A stretch of DNA of 64,000 nt from Microstegium vimineum (taxonomy: Eukaryota; Streptophyta; Magnoliopsida; Poales; Poaceae), in contig CM039119.1 in NCBI GenBank assembly GCA_022036555.1, forward strand, positions 39,067,255 through 39,131,254. Direction: 5' to 3'. Below are positions 32,935 to 43,674 of the stretch, one piece after another (the stretch's first letter is position 1; the number at the start of each line of letters is the position of its first letter). The position numbers were made by a program, and so were the translations under genes. Below the pieces are notes generated by a model. The model saw only the letters and a program-made list of their open reading frames with translations. It did not search any database and was not told the DNA's origin.

Positions 32935-33306
32935 CACTACTACACAAATCTTAATGGAGGCGGACGTTTTTATTAATTGAGGCAGGCAATGCAACCGCCT
33001 CCGTCTAAATGTCGCATTTAATGTGGACCTACCAAAATGGTTGTTTTGTCCGTCTCAGTTAATCAATCAAAAAAGAAAAAAAAGAAAACATATTGATGAG
33101 CCCATCCACGTGCCATCACCGTCAGTCACTAGATCTACGTGTCACCACCGCTGCTCATTGAATATGAGCACCCTCCACCACCAGAGAAAGGACAAGGCCC
33201 ACACCACCATCGAATCCACGCCTCTAGAACCAAATCCACCAGCGAGGGAGCATGGGCGGCCAGATCTATCGTCGGGTAGTCGGCCCTACCCAGGCCACCA
33301 TCACTA
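32935..33306 (+). mobile_element. CACTA terminus, truncated
   Basis: It starts CACTACTACACAAATC, the CACTA-type terminal inverted repeat, followed by subterminal GGAGGCGG/AACCGCCTCCGT words like those at the right end of the complete CACTA at 34291-35272. No matching right terminus (TGTAGTAGTG) was found nearby, so the 3' end is lost or outside recognition. Confidence 0.55.
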
Positions 33307-33335
33307 ACGTATCTTCAATTTTGCTATCCACACTT

Positions 33336-34290
33336 TCTATTGAAAATCCTTGTTTGGTTTTGGTAATTGAGTGACAATCTAGGTGAACTAATATGTGTTT
33401 GATGTGAGATACATAGGTGATTTAGTCCATAGGTACACAAGTGTGAGCAACCAATAAAGTCATGGTAGAGAAATGACTTGTACATATTGATGGTGCTCAA
33501 CTTGATGATGAAGGATCTCACTGCATATGATACATGACATGGAGTCATGTAACAAGGTGGAGAAGATCAAGGCATGACTTGGCTTGATGGACCAATTAAA
33601 TGCATGAAGGGAAAGTCAGAGGCCTTGAAGCGTTTGACCCCGTGGTAGAAGGCTTGAGCAAGACTTGGCACCGATGGAAGAAGGCAACGGTGAAGGGCAA
33701 GTGAAGTAAAGATCGATGAACCAATACATCACATGGTGATATGAAGTGGATCATATCATTTGTGATATGTTAGTGCATGTGTTTCATCCACATTAGAGAA
33801 GGAGATTGAATGGAATGTGCAAGGCAAAGGTATAACCTAGGGCATTTCATTTCACTGATCATAAGAGTGTAGAGAAGTTTATGATTGGGTTTAGGATAGA
33901 TGGTCATACTATCAAGAGGGATGCAAAGTAGACTAGAAAGATGTGGATGAGAGTGCTCATGTCAATAGTTTATATGCACTTGAGAGACATCTTGCACTCA
34001 TGGGCACTTAGAGAGGTGCCTTTCTTGCTAGAGTGGACCAATAATACCGGTGGTATTAGACCGGTAGTGCCGATGTAACTCCAGTAGTACTAATATGCCA
34101 AATCTCTGCTCTTCTCAGGTCATATTTATGTTCGAAGGTTTTGAAGTAGCGGTAGTACCGGTCCTATATACCGGTAGTACCGATGCTGACCGATAGTACC
34201 AGTGGAATACTGGTAGTACCGGTAGGCTTATTATCCACAAAACTTCTACGTGACTGTTGGCTCGCTCCAATGGTTGTAAAACAGGGACCA
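33336..34290 (+). repeat. LTR-type remnant (possibly Copia SIRE-like), left part
   Basis: Starts CTTGTTTGGTTTTGGTAATT and carries many short GGTAGTACCGGT words from 34030. The sequence continues on the far side of the CACTA at 35273, where a TATA-like CATAAATAGC and a leader-like stretch follow. No coding. The family assignment is by general appearance only. Confidence 0.4.
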
Positions 34291-35272
34291 CACTACTACA
34301 GAATTGATTAACCGTGGCGGTTAAAATTGATTAACCGTGGTGGTTATTCCAACCACCACGGATCAATGGTCACGGTTAATAGGGAATTAACCGTGGCAGT
34401 TGGAAGTTAACCGCCACGGTTAATGGAATAAAAAAATAAAAAAAGCCCAGATCTAGACCCAGTTAGGGCTGGATCTGGGCCAAGCCGCCGACGCCGTTCT
34501 GGATCTGGGCCACGCCACCGCCATCAGGAGGGAGCCGCGTCGTCGCCCATCTCGGCCAAGCGCGGCCCGCGCGGTCGCGCACTGCCCCCGCCTCAGAGGG
34601 AGAGGGAGAGGGCCATGGAGGAGCGCCCCCGCCTCGGAGGGAGAGGGTCGTAGAGGAGGGGGCGGGGCCGGATCCGCCGCTGCTGGCCCCGCGCCGCCTC
34701 GGGCCGCTCGCGCCGCCGCTGGTTGGGGGAGGGGAGCCGCCCCGCCGCTGGGAGGAGGAGGGGGGCCGTGGAGGAGTGGGAGGGGCCAGATCCTCCGCCG
34801 CTGGCCCCGCGCTGCCTCGGGCCGCTCGCGCCACCGCCGGTTGGGGGAGAGGAGCCGCCCCGCCGCCGTGAGGAGGAGGGGACCCGCGCGCGCCGCCGGG
34901 ATGGGGAGGGGACCCGCGCGACCCGCGCGCGCCGCCAGGTTGGAGAGGGGAGCCGTGTGCGGGTGAGGGCCGCCGCCGGGTGGGGGTGGGAGAGGGAGAG
35001 AGTGATAGGAAAGCTAGGGTTTTGCGTCATATATATAGCGTCACATGTTTTCTGGGCCTAATGGGCTTCCTAGTGGGCTCAGTTTAACCGAGACGGGCTT
35101 TATAAGACAACCGCCTCCGTAAATGGATTTTGCATGGCGGTTGTTTTAACCGCCTCGGTTAATAAAAAATGACCGCCACGGTTAATCCAAGCATTAACCA
35201 TGACGGTTTATGTGTTTAACCACCACGGTTAATAAAACCCAAGTGCTATGCAAAATCATTTATGTAGTAGTG
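34291..35272. mobile_element. Complete non-autonomous CACTA element (982 bp)
   Basis: The termini are CACTACTACAGAATTGATT and, at the right, ...AATCATTTATGTAGTAGTG, imperfect inverted repeats. Flanking trinucleotides are CCA (34288-34290) and CCG (35273-35275), close to the 3-bp duplication expected for CACTA. Both subterminal regions are packed with TTAACCGTGGCGGTT/AACCGCCACGGTTAA words, the usual transposase-binding layout. No transposase gene is present. Confidence 0.82.
34440..35030. other. GC-rich interior of the CACTA element
   Basis: Very GC-rich with a 118-bp tandem duplication (34664 on and 34782 on, both starting GGGGCC and carrying GCCGCCCCGCCGC). It may be a captured gene 5' exon fragment expanded by duplication. 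Open frames exist on both strands but are composition-driven. No domain recognised. Confidence 0.5.
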
Positions 35273-35964
35273 CCGGTAGTACCGGTGGTGTCCCACTAAT
35301 AGTACTGGTAGCTCATCTAGAGCTGCATGCATAAATAGCTCATCCCTTCACTTGAGATGGTGAGGGTCCACATTATTTTGTCTCCCTATCTATGAAAAGG
35401 CTCTCAAGCATTTGGCTTACCCTTCTGTCTCTCTCCCTCTTTGCTCCTAGACTTCAATCTTTGCTAGATTCAATATAGAGAAGTGAGATTAGAGAGTGGG
35501 GATCATCGATCTTCGATGAGCACTTAGACTCCTCATCTAGCCAGTTTGTATTGCAGTTATTACATCGTTGTAGTACACTCACTTAGTGATTCACACACTA
35601 ATAGGCTTGATAAGCCTAACCTGCAACCGCGTGCCACACAATCTACATAAAACGGGGATTCACAAGCTATGAGAAATCCACTAAAGATGTCTTTCATGAA
35701 CTCACATGAGGAAGGCTTGAGAACACCTCACAATCCATCGATCAAAGCCGAAGACAATCACCAACATTCGCTCAACGATTCATGCTGCTCCAAGCCATCT
35801 AGGAGTTGACAAACTCCAAGAATAATAAGAGAAACCACGATAATGCAAGCCCAAGTGCCACTAGATGAGCCAAAATAACGCAAATGCACTAGCTTGCTCT
35901 TTCAACTCACTAGAATAATCAACAATCAACTAGAAGTGGTGAGTGTGGAGTATCTTAGCTCTAG
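35273..35964 (+). repeat. LTR-type remnant, right part
   Basis: Continues the 33336-34290 repeat after the CACTA insertion (CCGGTAGTACCGGTGGTG). A TATA-like CATAAATAG stands at about 35330. It runs up to the GGGAT target duplication of element C. Confidence 0.4.
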
Positions 35965-35969
35965 GGGAT

Positions 35970-36384
35970 TGTTGGGGATATTACCTCGACATATCCCTAG
36001 GGACCTTATGGGCCTACCGACCAGAAGATGGCCTAGCCCACAAGACGTAGACATGCAGCACACGACGTGCACTGCACGAATAGTACCATATTGGCTATTT
36101 TACTTGTAATCTTGTCCCTTCGGCATATATAAGGAGGGACATGGGACCCCCCAAAACACAATCTCTTAGATCAGACCTACACCTCGTGTAACCTAACTCT
36201 CATATCAATCCAGCCACCAGAACACAGGACGTAGGGTATTACGGCGATTTGCCGGCCTAAACCTGTCTAAATCGTCGTATCTATGCTCTCTGTGTTACGC
36301 TTGATAGCCGTCGCCATACCTCCGCCTACAATCTACTACCGTAGGGTACCCCCTAGGTAGACTACGACGCATATTTCGTCGGCA
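35970..36384 (+). repeat. 5' LTR of element C (415 bp)
   Basis: Full-length copy with TATATAA at 36126-36132. It contains two ACAATCT heptamers (36158-36164 and 36328-36334) that delimit the segment missing from the 3' LTR. Confidence 0.9.
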
Positions 36385-36405
36385 GTTGGCGCGCCAAGTA
36401 AGGGG
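36385..36405 (+). promoter_or_regulatory. Primer-binding-site region of element C
   Basis: GTTGGCGCGCCAAGTAAGGGG directly follows the LTR, a form frequent in grass gypsy elements. It contains the palindrome TTGGCGCGCCAA. tRNA not assigned. Confidence 0.55.
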
Positions 36406-36436
36406 TGTGTGCAACGACGTCATGGCTCGTTAAGCG

Positions 36437-37790
36437 ATCATCTTCCCCGTCGACGGCCCTTGTCGCCCCTCGTCGTCGATCCCGTCGGCGGCCCTCGTCG
36501 TTCTTCGCCACCGACCACGTCGGCGGCCCCTCGTCGCTCCTCGCCGTCGAACCCATTGGAGACTCTCGTCGCCCCTCGCCGTTGATCTCATCGGTGGCCC
36601 TCGTCGATCTTCGCCGTCGATCCGATCGGCGACCCTCGTCGCCCCTCGCCATCGATCCTGTCGGCGGCCCTCGTTGTTCTTCGCCGCCGACCACGTCGGC
36701 AGCCCCTCGTCGCTCCTCGCCATCGATCCCATCGGTGGCCCTCATCGCTCCTCACCATTGATCTAATCGGTGGCCCTCGTCGATCTTCGTCGTCGATCCG
36801 ATCGGCGACCCTCGTCGCCCCTCGCCATCGATCCCGTCGGTGGCCCTCGTCGTTCTTCACCGCCGACCACGTTAGCGGCCCCTCGTCGCTCCTCGCCCGT
36901 GGTCCTCATCGCTCCTCGCCGTCGATCCCGTCAACGGCCCTCATCGCCCTTCGCCGTTGATCCGATCGGCGGACCTCGTCGCCCCTCGCCGTCGATCCCG
37001 TCGGCGGCCCTCGTCGTTCTTCGCCGCCGACCACGTCGGCGGCCCCTCGTCGCTCCTCGCCGTCGATCCTATCGACGACCCTCGTCTCTCCTCGCCGTCG
37101 ATCCCATCGGCGGCCCTCGTCGTTCTTCGCCTCGACCATGTTGGCGGCCCCTCATTGCTCCTCACCGTCGACCTCGTCGGCGGCCCTGGTTGCCCCTCGC
37201 CGTCGATCCCATCGGCAGCCCTTGTTGTTCTTCGCCGCCGACCACGTCGGCGGCCCCTCGTCGCTCCTCGCCGCCGACCTCGCCGGTGGTCCTCATCGCT
37301 CATCGCCGTCGATCCTGTCGACGGCCCTCGTCGCCCTTCGCCGTTGATCCGATCGGCGGCCCTCGTCGCCCCTCGCCGTCGATCCCGTCGGCGGCCCTCG
37401 CCGTTCTTCGCTGCCGACAACGTCGGCGGCCCCTCGTCACTCCTCACCATCGACCTCGTCACCCCTCACCGTTGATCCCGTCGGTGGCCCTTGTCGTTCT
37501 TCGTCGCCGACCACATCGGCGGCCCCTTGTCTCTCCTCGCCGTCGACCTCGCCGGTGGTCCTCGTGGCTCCTCACCGTCGATCCCGTCGACGACCCTCGT
37601 CGCTCCTCACCGTCGATCCCGCCAGCGGCCCTCGTCGCTCCTCGCCGTCGATCCCGTCGGCGGCCCTCGTCGTTCTTCGCCGCCGACCTCATCGATAGTC
37701 CTCGTCGCTCCTCACTGTCGATCCCATCGGTGGCCCTCGTCGCTCCTCACTGCCATCCCATCGACGACCTTGGTTGCTTTTTGTCGTCGA
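36437..37790. repeat. Tandem array 1 of element C, unit about 35-36 bp
   Basis: About 38 degenerate units of the form CCTCGTCGCCCCTCGCCGTC-GATCCCGTCGGCGGC, alternating with variants containing GTTCTTCGCCGCCGACCACG. Long open frames on both strands (up to 344 codons at 36770-37804) simply read the repeat as 12-residue periods rich in R, P and S. I do not treat them as genes. Confidence 0.9.
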
Positions 37791-37965
37791 CCTCGTCACC
37801 ATGACTCGCCTCGCCGATGACTTCATCGTCCCTCGTCGCCAAGGTTCGCCCCGCAGCCGGCCTCATCGACAACGCGCCTCGTCCCGCGTCATGCCTCGTC
37901 AACGACACACCACGAACCTTGTCACCGACCTCGTCGACATCCCTCGTCACCAACTCGTCATAATA

Positions 37966-38122
37966 TTTGGCGACCTCTACAAAATGCCTACGGCGTTCGG
38001 TGACCACTACAAAATGCTCACGGCGTTCGACGACCTCTTCAAAATGCCTACGGTGTTCGGCAACCTCTCCAAAACTCTCTCACAGCGTTCGACGACCTCT
38101 CCAAAACGCTCAAAGGTGTTCT
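37966..38122 (+). repeat. Tandem array 2 of element C, unit 30 bp
   Basis: Units start at 37966, 37996, 38026 and 38056 (exact 30-bp spacing), then a degenerate fifth at 38088. The pattern is TTCGGCGACCTCTACAAAATG. The plus frame reads as ten-residue periods FGDLYKMPTA. Confidence 0.85.
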
Positions 38123-38807
38123 CGCCAAACAGCCTGGCCATAACCAGAAAGCACCCGAAGCTGGCCTGCCGATGAACCATAGCGCATAGAAGTAGCTACC
38201 CTATACGCTGTGACCACATCGACATGCCTTCCTAGTGGTATTTCCCTAGAAGCCGGGAGATATCACTCGGGTCGGGAGCCATGAGGCTATGTGTCCAAAA
38301 TGTGTACACGACCACGGTACGGTCGACGACTCTACAAGCAGCATGGCTTTTCGCCCAGCGTCTGCGAGAACGGTCTCCACAGGCCCTGGTCACACCACGA
38401 TTGAGCCTCTCGGAAAAGGGCCATGTCCCTGGCATCTCCCTAAGCATGCATGAGTTGCTCGCCCTCTGCACCGCGGGTTGTCAGCATCGAGCCCCCTTGG
38501 GAGTCTCTATGACTCCTACGCGTGCAGAGGCTCCCAGCCCCCGATCTGGACAATAGGAGACCCAAGGCCGAATGATTCATTGCTACGGCTCACGACTCAG
38601 CGGGCACGAGTGGACATACAAGTGAAATAAAAGCTCACCGCCTCGATAAATAAAGCTTTGATACATTTCACTTACAGGTCCACATACATCTTGTATTTTA
38701 TATACAAATGACGGCTACCCCGTAGCAAAAAACTCCATGTCTGAATGAAGGTCTTCAGCAATCATGCCTGCCTCCGCCTCCAAACGACTCATGTCCTCGT
38801 CATCCAT
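38123..38807. other. Non-repetitive internal segment of element C
   Basis: Unique sequence between arrays 2 and 3, with no recognisable domain. Remnant of an unknown ORF or untranslated region. Confidence 0.4.
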
Positions 38808-39270
38808 TACAGTCTCGGGGACAGCCCTCGTCGTCAACTCGTCGTGGGCTCACGGCTCACGATGACCTCGTCGCTCCTCATCATCAACTACAGTCTCGGG
38901 GGCTGCCCTCGTTGTCAGCTCGTCGTGGGCTCATGACTCACAACGACCTCGTCACTCCTCATCGTCAACTACAGTCTCGGGGACTGCCCTTGTCGTCAAC
39001 TCGCCGTGGGCTCACGGCTCACGACGACCTCGTCGCTCCTCGTCGTCAACTACAGTCTCGGGGACTGCCCTAGTCGTCAACTCGTCGCGGGCTCACAGCT
39101 CACGACAGCCTCGTCGCTCCTTGTCGTCAACTCGTCACAGGCTCACGGCTCATGATGACCTCATCGCTCCTCGTCGTCAACTCGTTGAGGGCTCACAGCT
39201 CACGATGACCTCATCGCTCCTCGCCACGGCTTATGCCGACCTCGTCGCTCCTCATCGTCAACTCGTCGCG
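38808..39270. repeat. Tandem array 3 of element C, unit 81 bp
   Basis: TACAGTCTCGGGGACTGCCC starts at 38808, 38889, 38970 and 39051, exactly 81 bp apart. Two shortened units of about 51 bp follow from 39132. 81 is a multiple of three, so a reading frame is kept through the array. Confidence 0.9.
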
Positions 39271-39960
39271 GGCTCACCGCTACGACTCAGGTACCTGGTC
39301 GCCACTTCCCGACCAGGCTCGGGGACTGCGACCATGATACACATAAGGCGGCGTACAACGACAAGTACTCGGGGACTGAAACTCGGGGACTGCGAACAAT
39401 ACAGAACAGTATGATCCTGATACAAGAAAAGTCGCGCTCCTTGCATCAGGCTCGGGGACTACGGGTATTCGCAGTCGTTTTTTACAAAACTAATGTTTCA
39501 GTCTCCGGCTACAAGTTTTACGCATTCTTTATATTTTATAAAGCTTGGCGCCACGTGCATACTTCACCTACTACCAAGCTCGGGGACTAAGTGGGTACAC
39601 TTCACCTTGTGGTGAATGTACTGATTTGCTTCTCGACAAGCTCTGCTATTTCTATGTTGTTTTTGCAGAGCCTAAGTGGGTACACTTCACTAGGAAAGGA
39701 CTTATTAAAAATTTTTCTTCTTCAGCACGTCACATTCTCCCGACAAGCAGCCGCGACATTCGGCGAGGCGACCTGCTCGCCCATCAAGCTATGACGCTCT
39801 CGACCAGTCCAGTCTGGTTGGGAGGACTCTCCGAGCAGTGCCTCGACCAGGCGACCTGTTCGGGCCTCTGCAATGACAACTTCGCGTGAAGGCAACCAGC
39901 CGAACGCCTCTAAGGATGACGCTGCGGGCTCGCCAGAAGAATGCAACGTGCTCGGAGACT
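39271..39960. other. 3' internal segment of element C
   Basis: GCTCGGGGACT words recur (39308, 39371, 39454, 39583), like those in array 3. AAGTGGGTACACTTCAC occurs at 39589 and again at 39673. No coding. The LTR starts at 39961. Confidence 0.5.
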
Positions 39961-40205
39961 TGTTGGGGATATTACCTCGACATATCCCCAGGGACCTTAT
40001 GGGCCTACCAACCATAAGATGGTCCAGCCCACAAGACGTAGACGTGCAGCACACGACGTGCACCGCACGAATCGTACTATATTGGCTACTTTACTTGTAA
40101 TCATGTCCCTTCGGCATATATAAGGAGGGACAGGGGACCCCCCAAAACACAATCTACTACCGTAGGGTACCCCCTAGGTAGACTACGACGCATATTTCGT
40201 CGACA
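39961..40205 (+). repeat. 3' LTR of element C, internally deleted (245 bp)
   Basis: Colinear with the 5' LTR except for an exact 170-bp loss between two ACAATCT heptamers; one heptamer is kept. TATATAA at 40117-40123. Substitutions against the 5' LTR are scattered, so the element is not very young. Confidence 0.9.
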
Positions 40206-40210
40206 GGGAT

Positions 40211-41313
40211 GTCAAGTGAAGCAAATGGCCAAGAATTCTACCCCCTAACCAACCACCATGCTTAAATCGTTGGCCCCTTTACCCTACAAAACTCAGGGTG
40301 ACTAGACGTGACTGTCCATAGCACCAGACACGTTCGGTGCACGGATGATTGCCACATGTCAAAGCCATTCAAATGTGCTTGTTAGATCCTAACGACTAGC
40401 ACATGCAGAAAACTCCATTTTATTGCACCAGACGCACTGATGCAACTAACTAGACATGCTAACCCTATTGTCTGCTTGTTTCTAGAGAGATTCTAGAAAT
40501 GTTTTCAATGATCGAACGGGTCCGGTCCTTGGTGATTGGACTTCAATCACCGTCTCCACTCCTATTTCTTCTTATCTCCCCACGTCACATTGATCAGACA
40601 CGTGAATAGTGAGACCATCGCGCCTGGTCGATTCTTGTTCACAGAGTCCAGTCGTTTCAATAAGGTTCCACAGACAACTTTTGGTGAGCATACATGTCTG
40701 GTCAACATTGACTGGACTCACTCAGCGTTCGGTACACACTTAGTGAACTTCCTGAGCCTAGGTTTAATCATCGAACACGTCTGGTCCCTCGAGGACCAAC
40801 GTTGGGTCACTCATAATGAACCCTGTTTCTTCTCCAATCTCTTGACCCTTTCTCACAAGTGCTAAACATAATGTGTATCATCTTTATACATATGTGTTAG
40901 CATTTTCACAAGTCTTTTCAAGGGTGTTAAGTTAGCTCACTAGGTCTAATATATATGCAACTAGTTACATCACCTAGTGCAATTTGATAACCGAATCACT
41001 AAGTTTTCTCCCCTCTTAATAGTATGGCTACAAATTTTAAACAGACTCACATCCTATATAGTGTATTGAGTGACAAAACAAAAAGACCCTATCAAGTTAT
41101 ACCTTTGCCTTGATTTTTTTTTAATTTTTCTCTTTCTTCTTTTCAAGTTGGAGCACTTGATCCATCAAATGTGACCTTCACCATCTATCACCATGATCAC
41201 TTGGCTCCATCACTGAATGTGTACCAACCTATCTCGAATCATCACTTGGAGATAATAGATTAGTCCTAAAGGTTTAATCAATTACTCAAAACTAAACTAG
41301 GGCTTTGAGTTGG
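40211..41313 (-). repeat. Old LTR-type remnant downstream of element C
   Basis: It continues the target sequence of element C (CTAGGGGAT/GTCAAGTG). Read on the minus strand it has LTR-like phrases and CACCAGAC/GTTCGGTGC short inverted words. Possibly Copia SIRE-like. No coding. Confidence 0.35.
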
Positions 41314-41552
41314 TGTTGGTATTTCTTATGACTATTGGATAAATCCGCAAGCGCACAGATTATACCGTTGTAGCACTTCACCCAGGAGTATTCCGGGGTA
41401 TCGTAATTTATATTCTCCCAAGGGAAAGCAGAGCTAGAAATAATAATAAAAGAGAGATCCTAGAGATCACCTCAATTTAGTATCAATTAGTGTAAGGGGG
41501 TAATCGAATAATGATAGGAAGGTGATGATGTAACAAACCGAGATAAAGATAA
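41314..41552 (-). repeat. E-family LTR fragment (3' end of LTR)
   Basis: Begins TGTTGGTATTTCTTATGAC and follows the LTR at 50609-52307 for about 240 bp, then switches abruptly to unrelated sequence at 41553. It is read as an older E-family LTR into which element D inserted. Confidence 0.65.
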
Positions 41553-41835
41553 TGCCGATGGGATATCCTATAGGGTACCCATAGGCTGGCTTATCGGAGC
41601 TTTGGGCCTCTTTTTCTTGGCCCACGAAGGAAGACAGACAAGTGAAACCGAATTCTACTCGGTTTGGACGACAGGACCGAAGCACAGCTTAGGACTCAAA
41701 GTTTGTAACCAAGTAGGATTAGAACAACTCTCGGCCGGTCCCTGGACTATAAAGGGCTGGTGAGGGTATCACCCAAAAAACATCTGAACATACTACGTAA
41801 CACCCGGTACGTAGAGCGACACACAACACCTTGTA
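41553..41835 (+). repeat. Orphan LTR-like segment, probably 5' LTR of element D
   Basis: Starts TGCCGATGGGATATCC and has TATAAAG at 41748-41754 followed by a leader-like stretch to ACACAACACCTTGT. It is sandwiched between two E-family LTR pieces. Assignment to element D rests on strand and position only. Confidence 0.45.
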
Positions 41836-43674
41836 TAAATCTGTAAGCGCATAGATTATACCGCTGTAGCACTGCACCTAGGAGTATTCCAAGGTATCGT
41901 AATTTATATTATCCCAAGGGAAAGCTGAGCTAGAAATAATAATTAGAGAGAGATCCTAGAGAGCACCTTAACTTAGTACCAAATAGTATAGGGGGGTAAA
42001 TGATATATGTGATAGGAAGGGTTGATGAATGAACAAGCCTAGGTAAATGATACTTAGAACAGACTAGGTATATAGCTAGGTGGGAGGACAACGAGAGAGT
42101 ACAAGGGACCCCTAAGCAATTCACTTTACTTCAATATACTTAGCTAATTAACTAGTCTAAACACTATAGTTTGCCTCCTCAATACAAGTATGCTAGGCGA
42201 GGGGATAAATCAGTAAGAGGACAAAACTAATACCGGACCGCACCCTCCTTTTACTGGGGCCTTACCTTTTAAGAACTTGCCTAGACAACACATGGTGGAA
42301 TACAACGACTAGACAAGGTTGTCACCTCTTGCTAGCTACCACAAACAATCCGTGCAGCAAGCGGTAACCAAGGATAAGATAATGTATAAGCACCACGCTT
42401 ACACACAACTTATTACTTTGACTACGATCTATAATCAAAGCACCCTATGACAGACAATGATCGCATACAGGAAAGGTCACAAGGATCAAAGACTATGAAT
42501 GTAAAGGCTATTAAAGAGAAAAAACATATAACAATACTATATCTAGTATAGTAATGCTCAAAGTAAACACTAAGTAAAGTAAAGGGAAAGGATAATATAT
42601 TGAATAAGATAAAGTCTTACAAATAAGGAAAGGTACAAGAGCTATACCAGACTTCCCAGAAGACAACTTCGGAAATCCCGAGCAAGCTCGACTCAACTAT
42701 AACTCCCACTCTAGACTAACTCCTAGAACAATCTAAGGAATAGAGCTTGTAGGCTTCTTCACCATGTCTAGAGAAGGGGGTGTGACCCTCTATTTATAGT
42801 AGGGGGTGGAGTAGGGGCTACTCCATCGCCACATCAGCGATCCAGGGCCTTCCATTCTCCACCCTTGGATCAAACCGCCTCTTGAACCGTCATTGGATGG
42901 ATGGATGTGATTCAGCATGTGGGGAAGAGGTATGGCGGTTGGGGGAGGCCAACCGACCTAGGGGGGTGGTCGGCCGACCCCCCCTATGGCTAGTGGGCCC
43001 TCCTCTGACCTCCAGGGTGTGGCTCCACTGGTCAGGGACTGATTGAGGGCCAGGTGGGCCCTATGGATGGTCGGCCGACCCCCCCCCCCCTGGGGTGGCT
43101 ATCGGAAACTACCCAATGACGAGCGAGCCTGAGATCGCCTACCAATCATTCCATTGCTTGCAAAAGTGATCCTAGATCTTAGGAGGAAGGATTGAAGAGC
43201 TCTAGAGAAGGTCTGGAATGGATGATCGGCCACTAGAAAGCAACAATTCAGCCGGTCTGGCCCACCTCGGTCTCCCAGCTGCTGGTCCCACTTGTCATTG
43301 AGGTTGTATGTTGGTTCTATGGTGGTTGTCACGTTTATCTCCTTGGTGTGGGCCCATGAATCCTTTGTTTTGCTTGTGAGCCGTTGAGAGAAAGCACAGA
43401 GTGATACAATGGATGGATTTCACTCTAGAGTGCCTCTCTTGGATCATGACCGAGAGGGGAACCAGGTGGGCCCATAGGGTGGTTGATCAACCCCCTATGT
43501 GGGTCCCACTGGCTCTCATTTGCTTCATTTCTTCATTCCTGCACTCAAACACTCATGGACATGTGGAACTGATTATTTGATAAAATATGCCTATGATGTG
43601 TTTGTTTATCCTTGATCCGGAGGTTGGTGGCATCATTTTAAGTGTATAAAAGCTGGTCATAATTTGTGCCAACA
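41836..43674 (-). repeat. E-family LTR (1.84 kb), lacking about 25 terminal bases
   Basis: Colinear with the LTR at 50609-52307 from ATAAATC onward to the GTGCCAACA terminus. TATAAATA is on the minus strand at 42798-42791. It separates the element D LTR piece from its gag leader. No internal region of its own is attached, so it is a solo or truncated LTR. Confidence 0.75.

Larger units (their letters stand above)
35970..40205 (+). mobile_element. Element C: gag/pol-less LTR element with internal tandem arrays
   Basis: A perfect 5-bp target duplication, GGGAT, is at 35965-35969 and 40206-40210. LTRs start TGTTGGGGATATTACC and end CGTCGGCA (left) or CGTCGACA (right). The internal 3.6 kb has no capsid, protease, RT or integrase signature. 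It is filled mostly by three unrelated arrays (units about 35, 30 and 81 bp). It must rely on proteins from another element (LARD-like). Confidence 0.88.

Noticed and set aside
36437..37804. Long open frames (up to 344 codons) on both strands
   Set aside because: They only read through a 35-36-bp tandem array. Both strands and several frames are open, and no domain is present.
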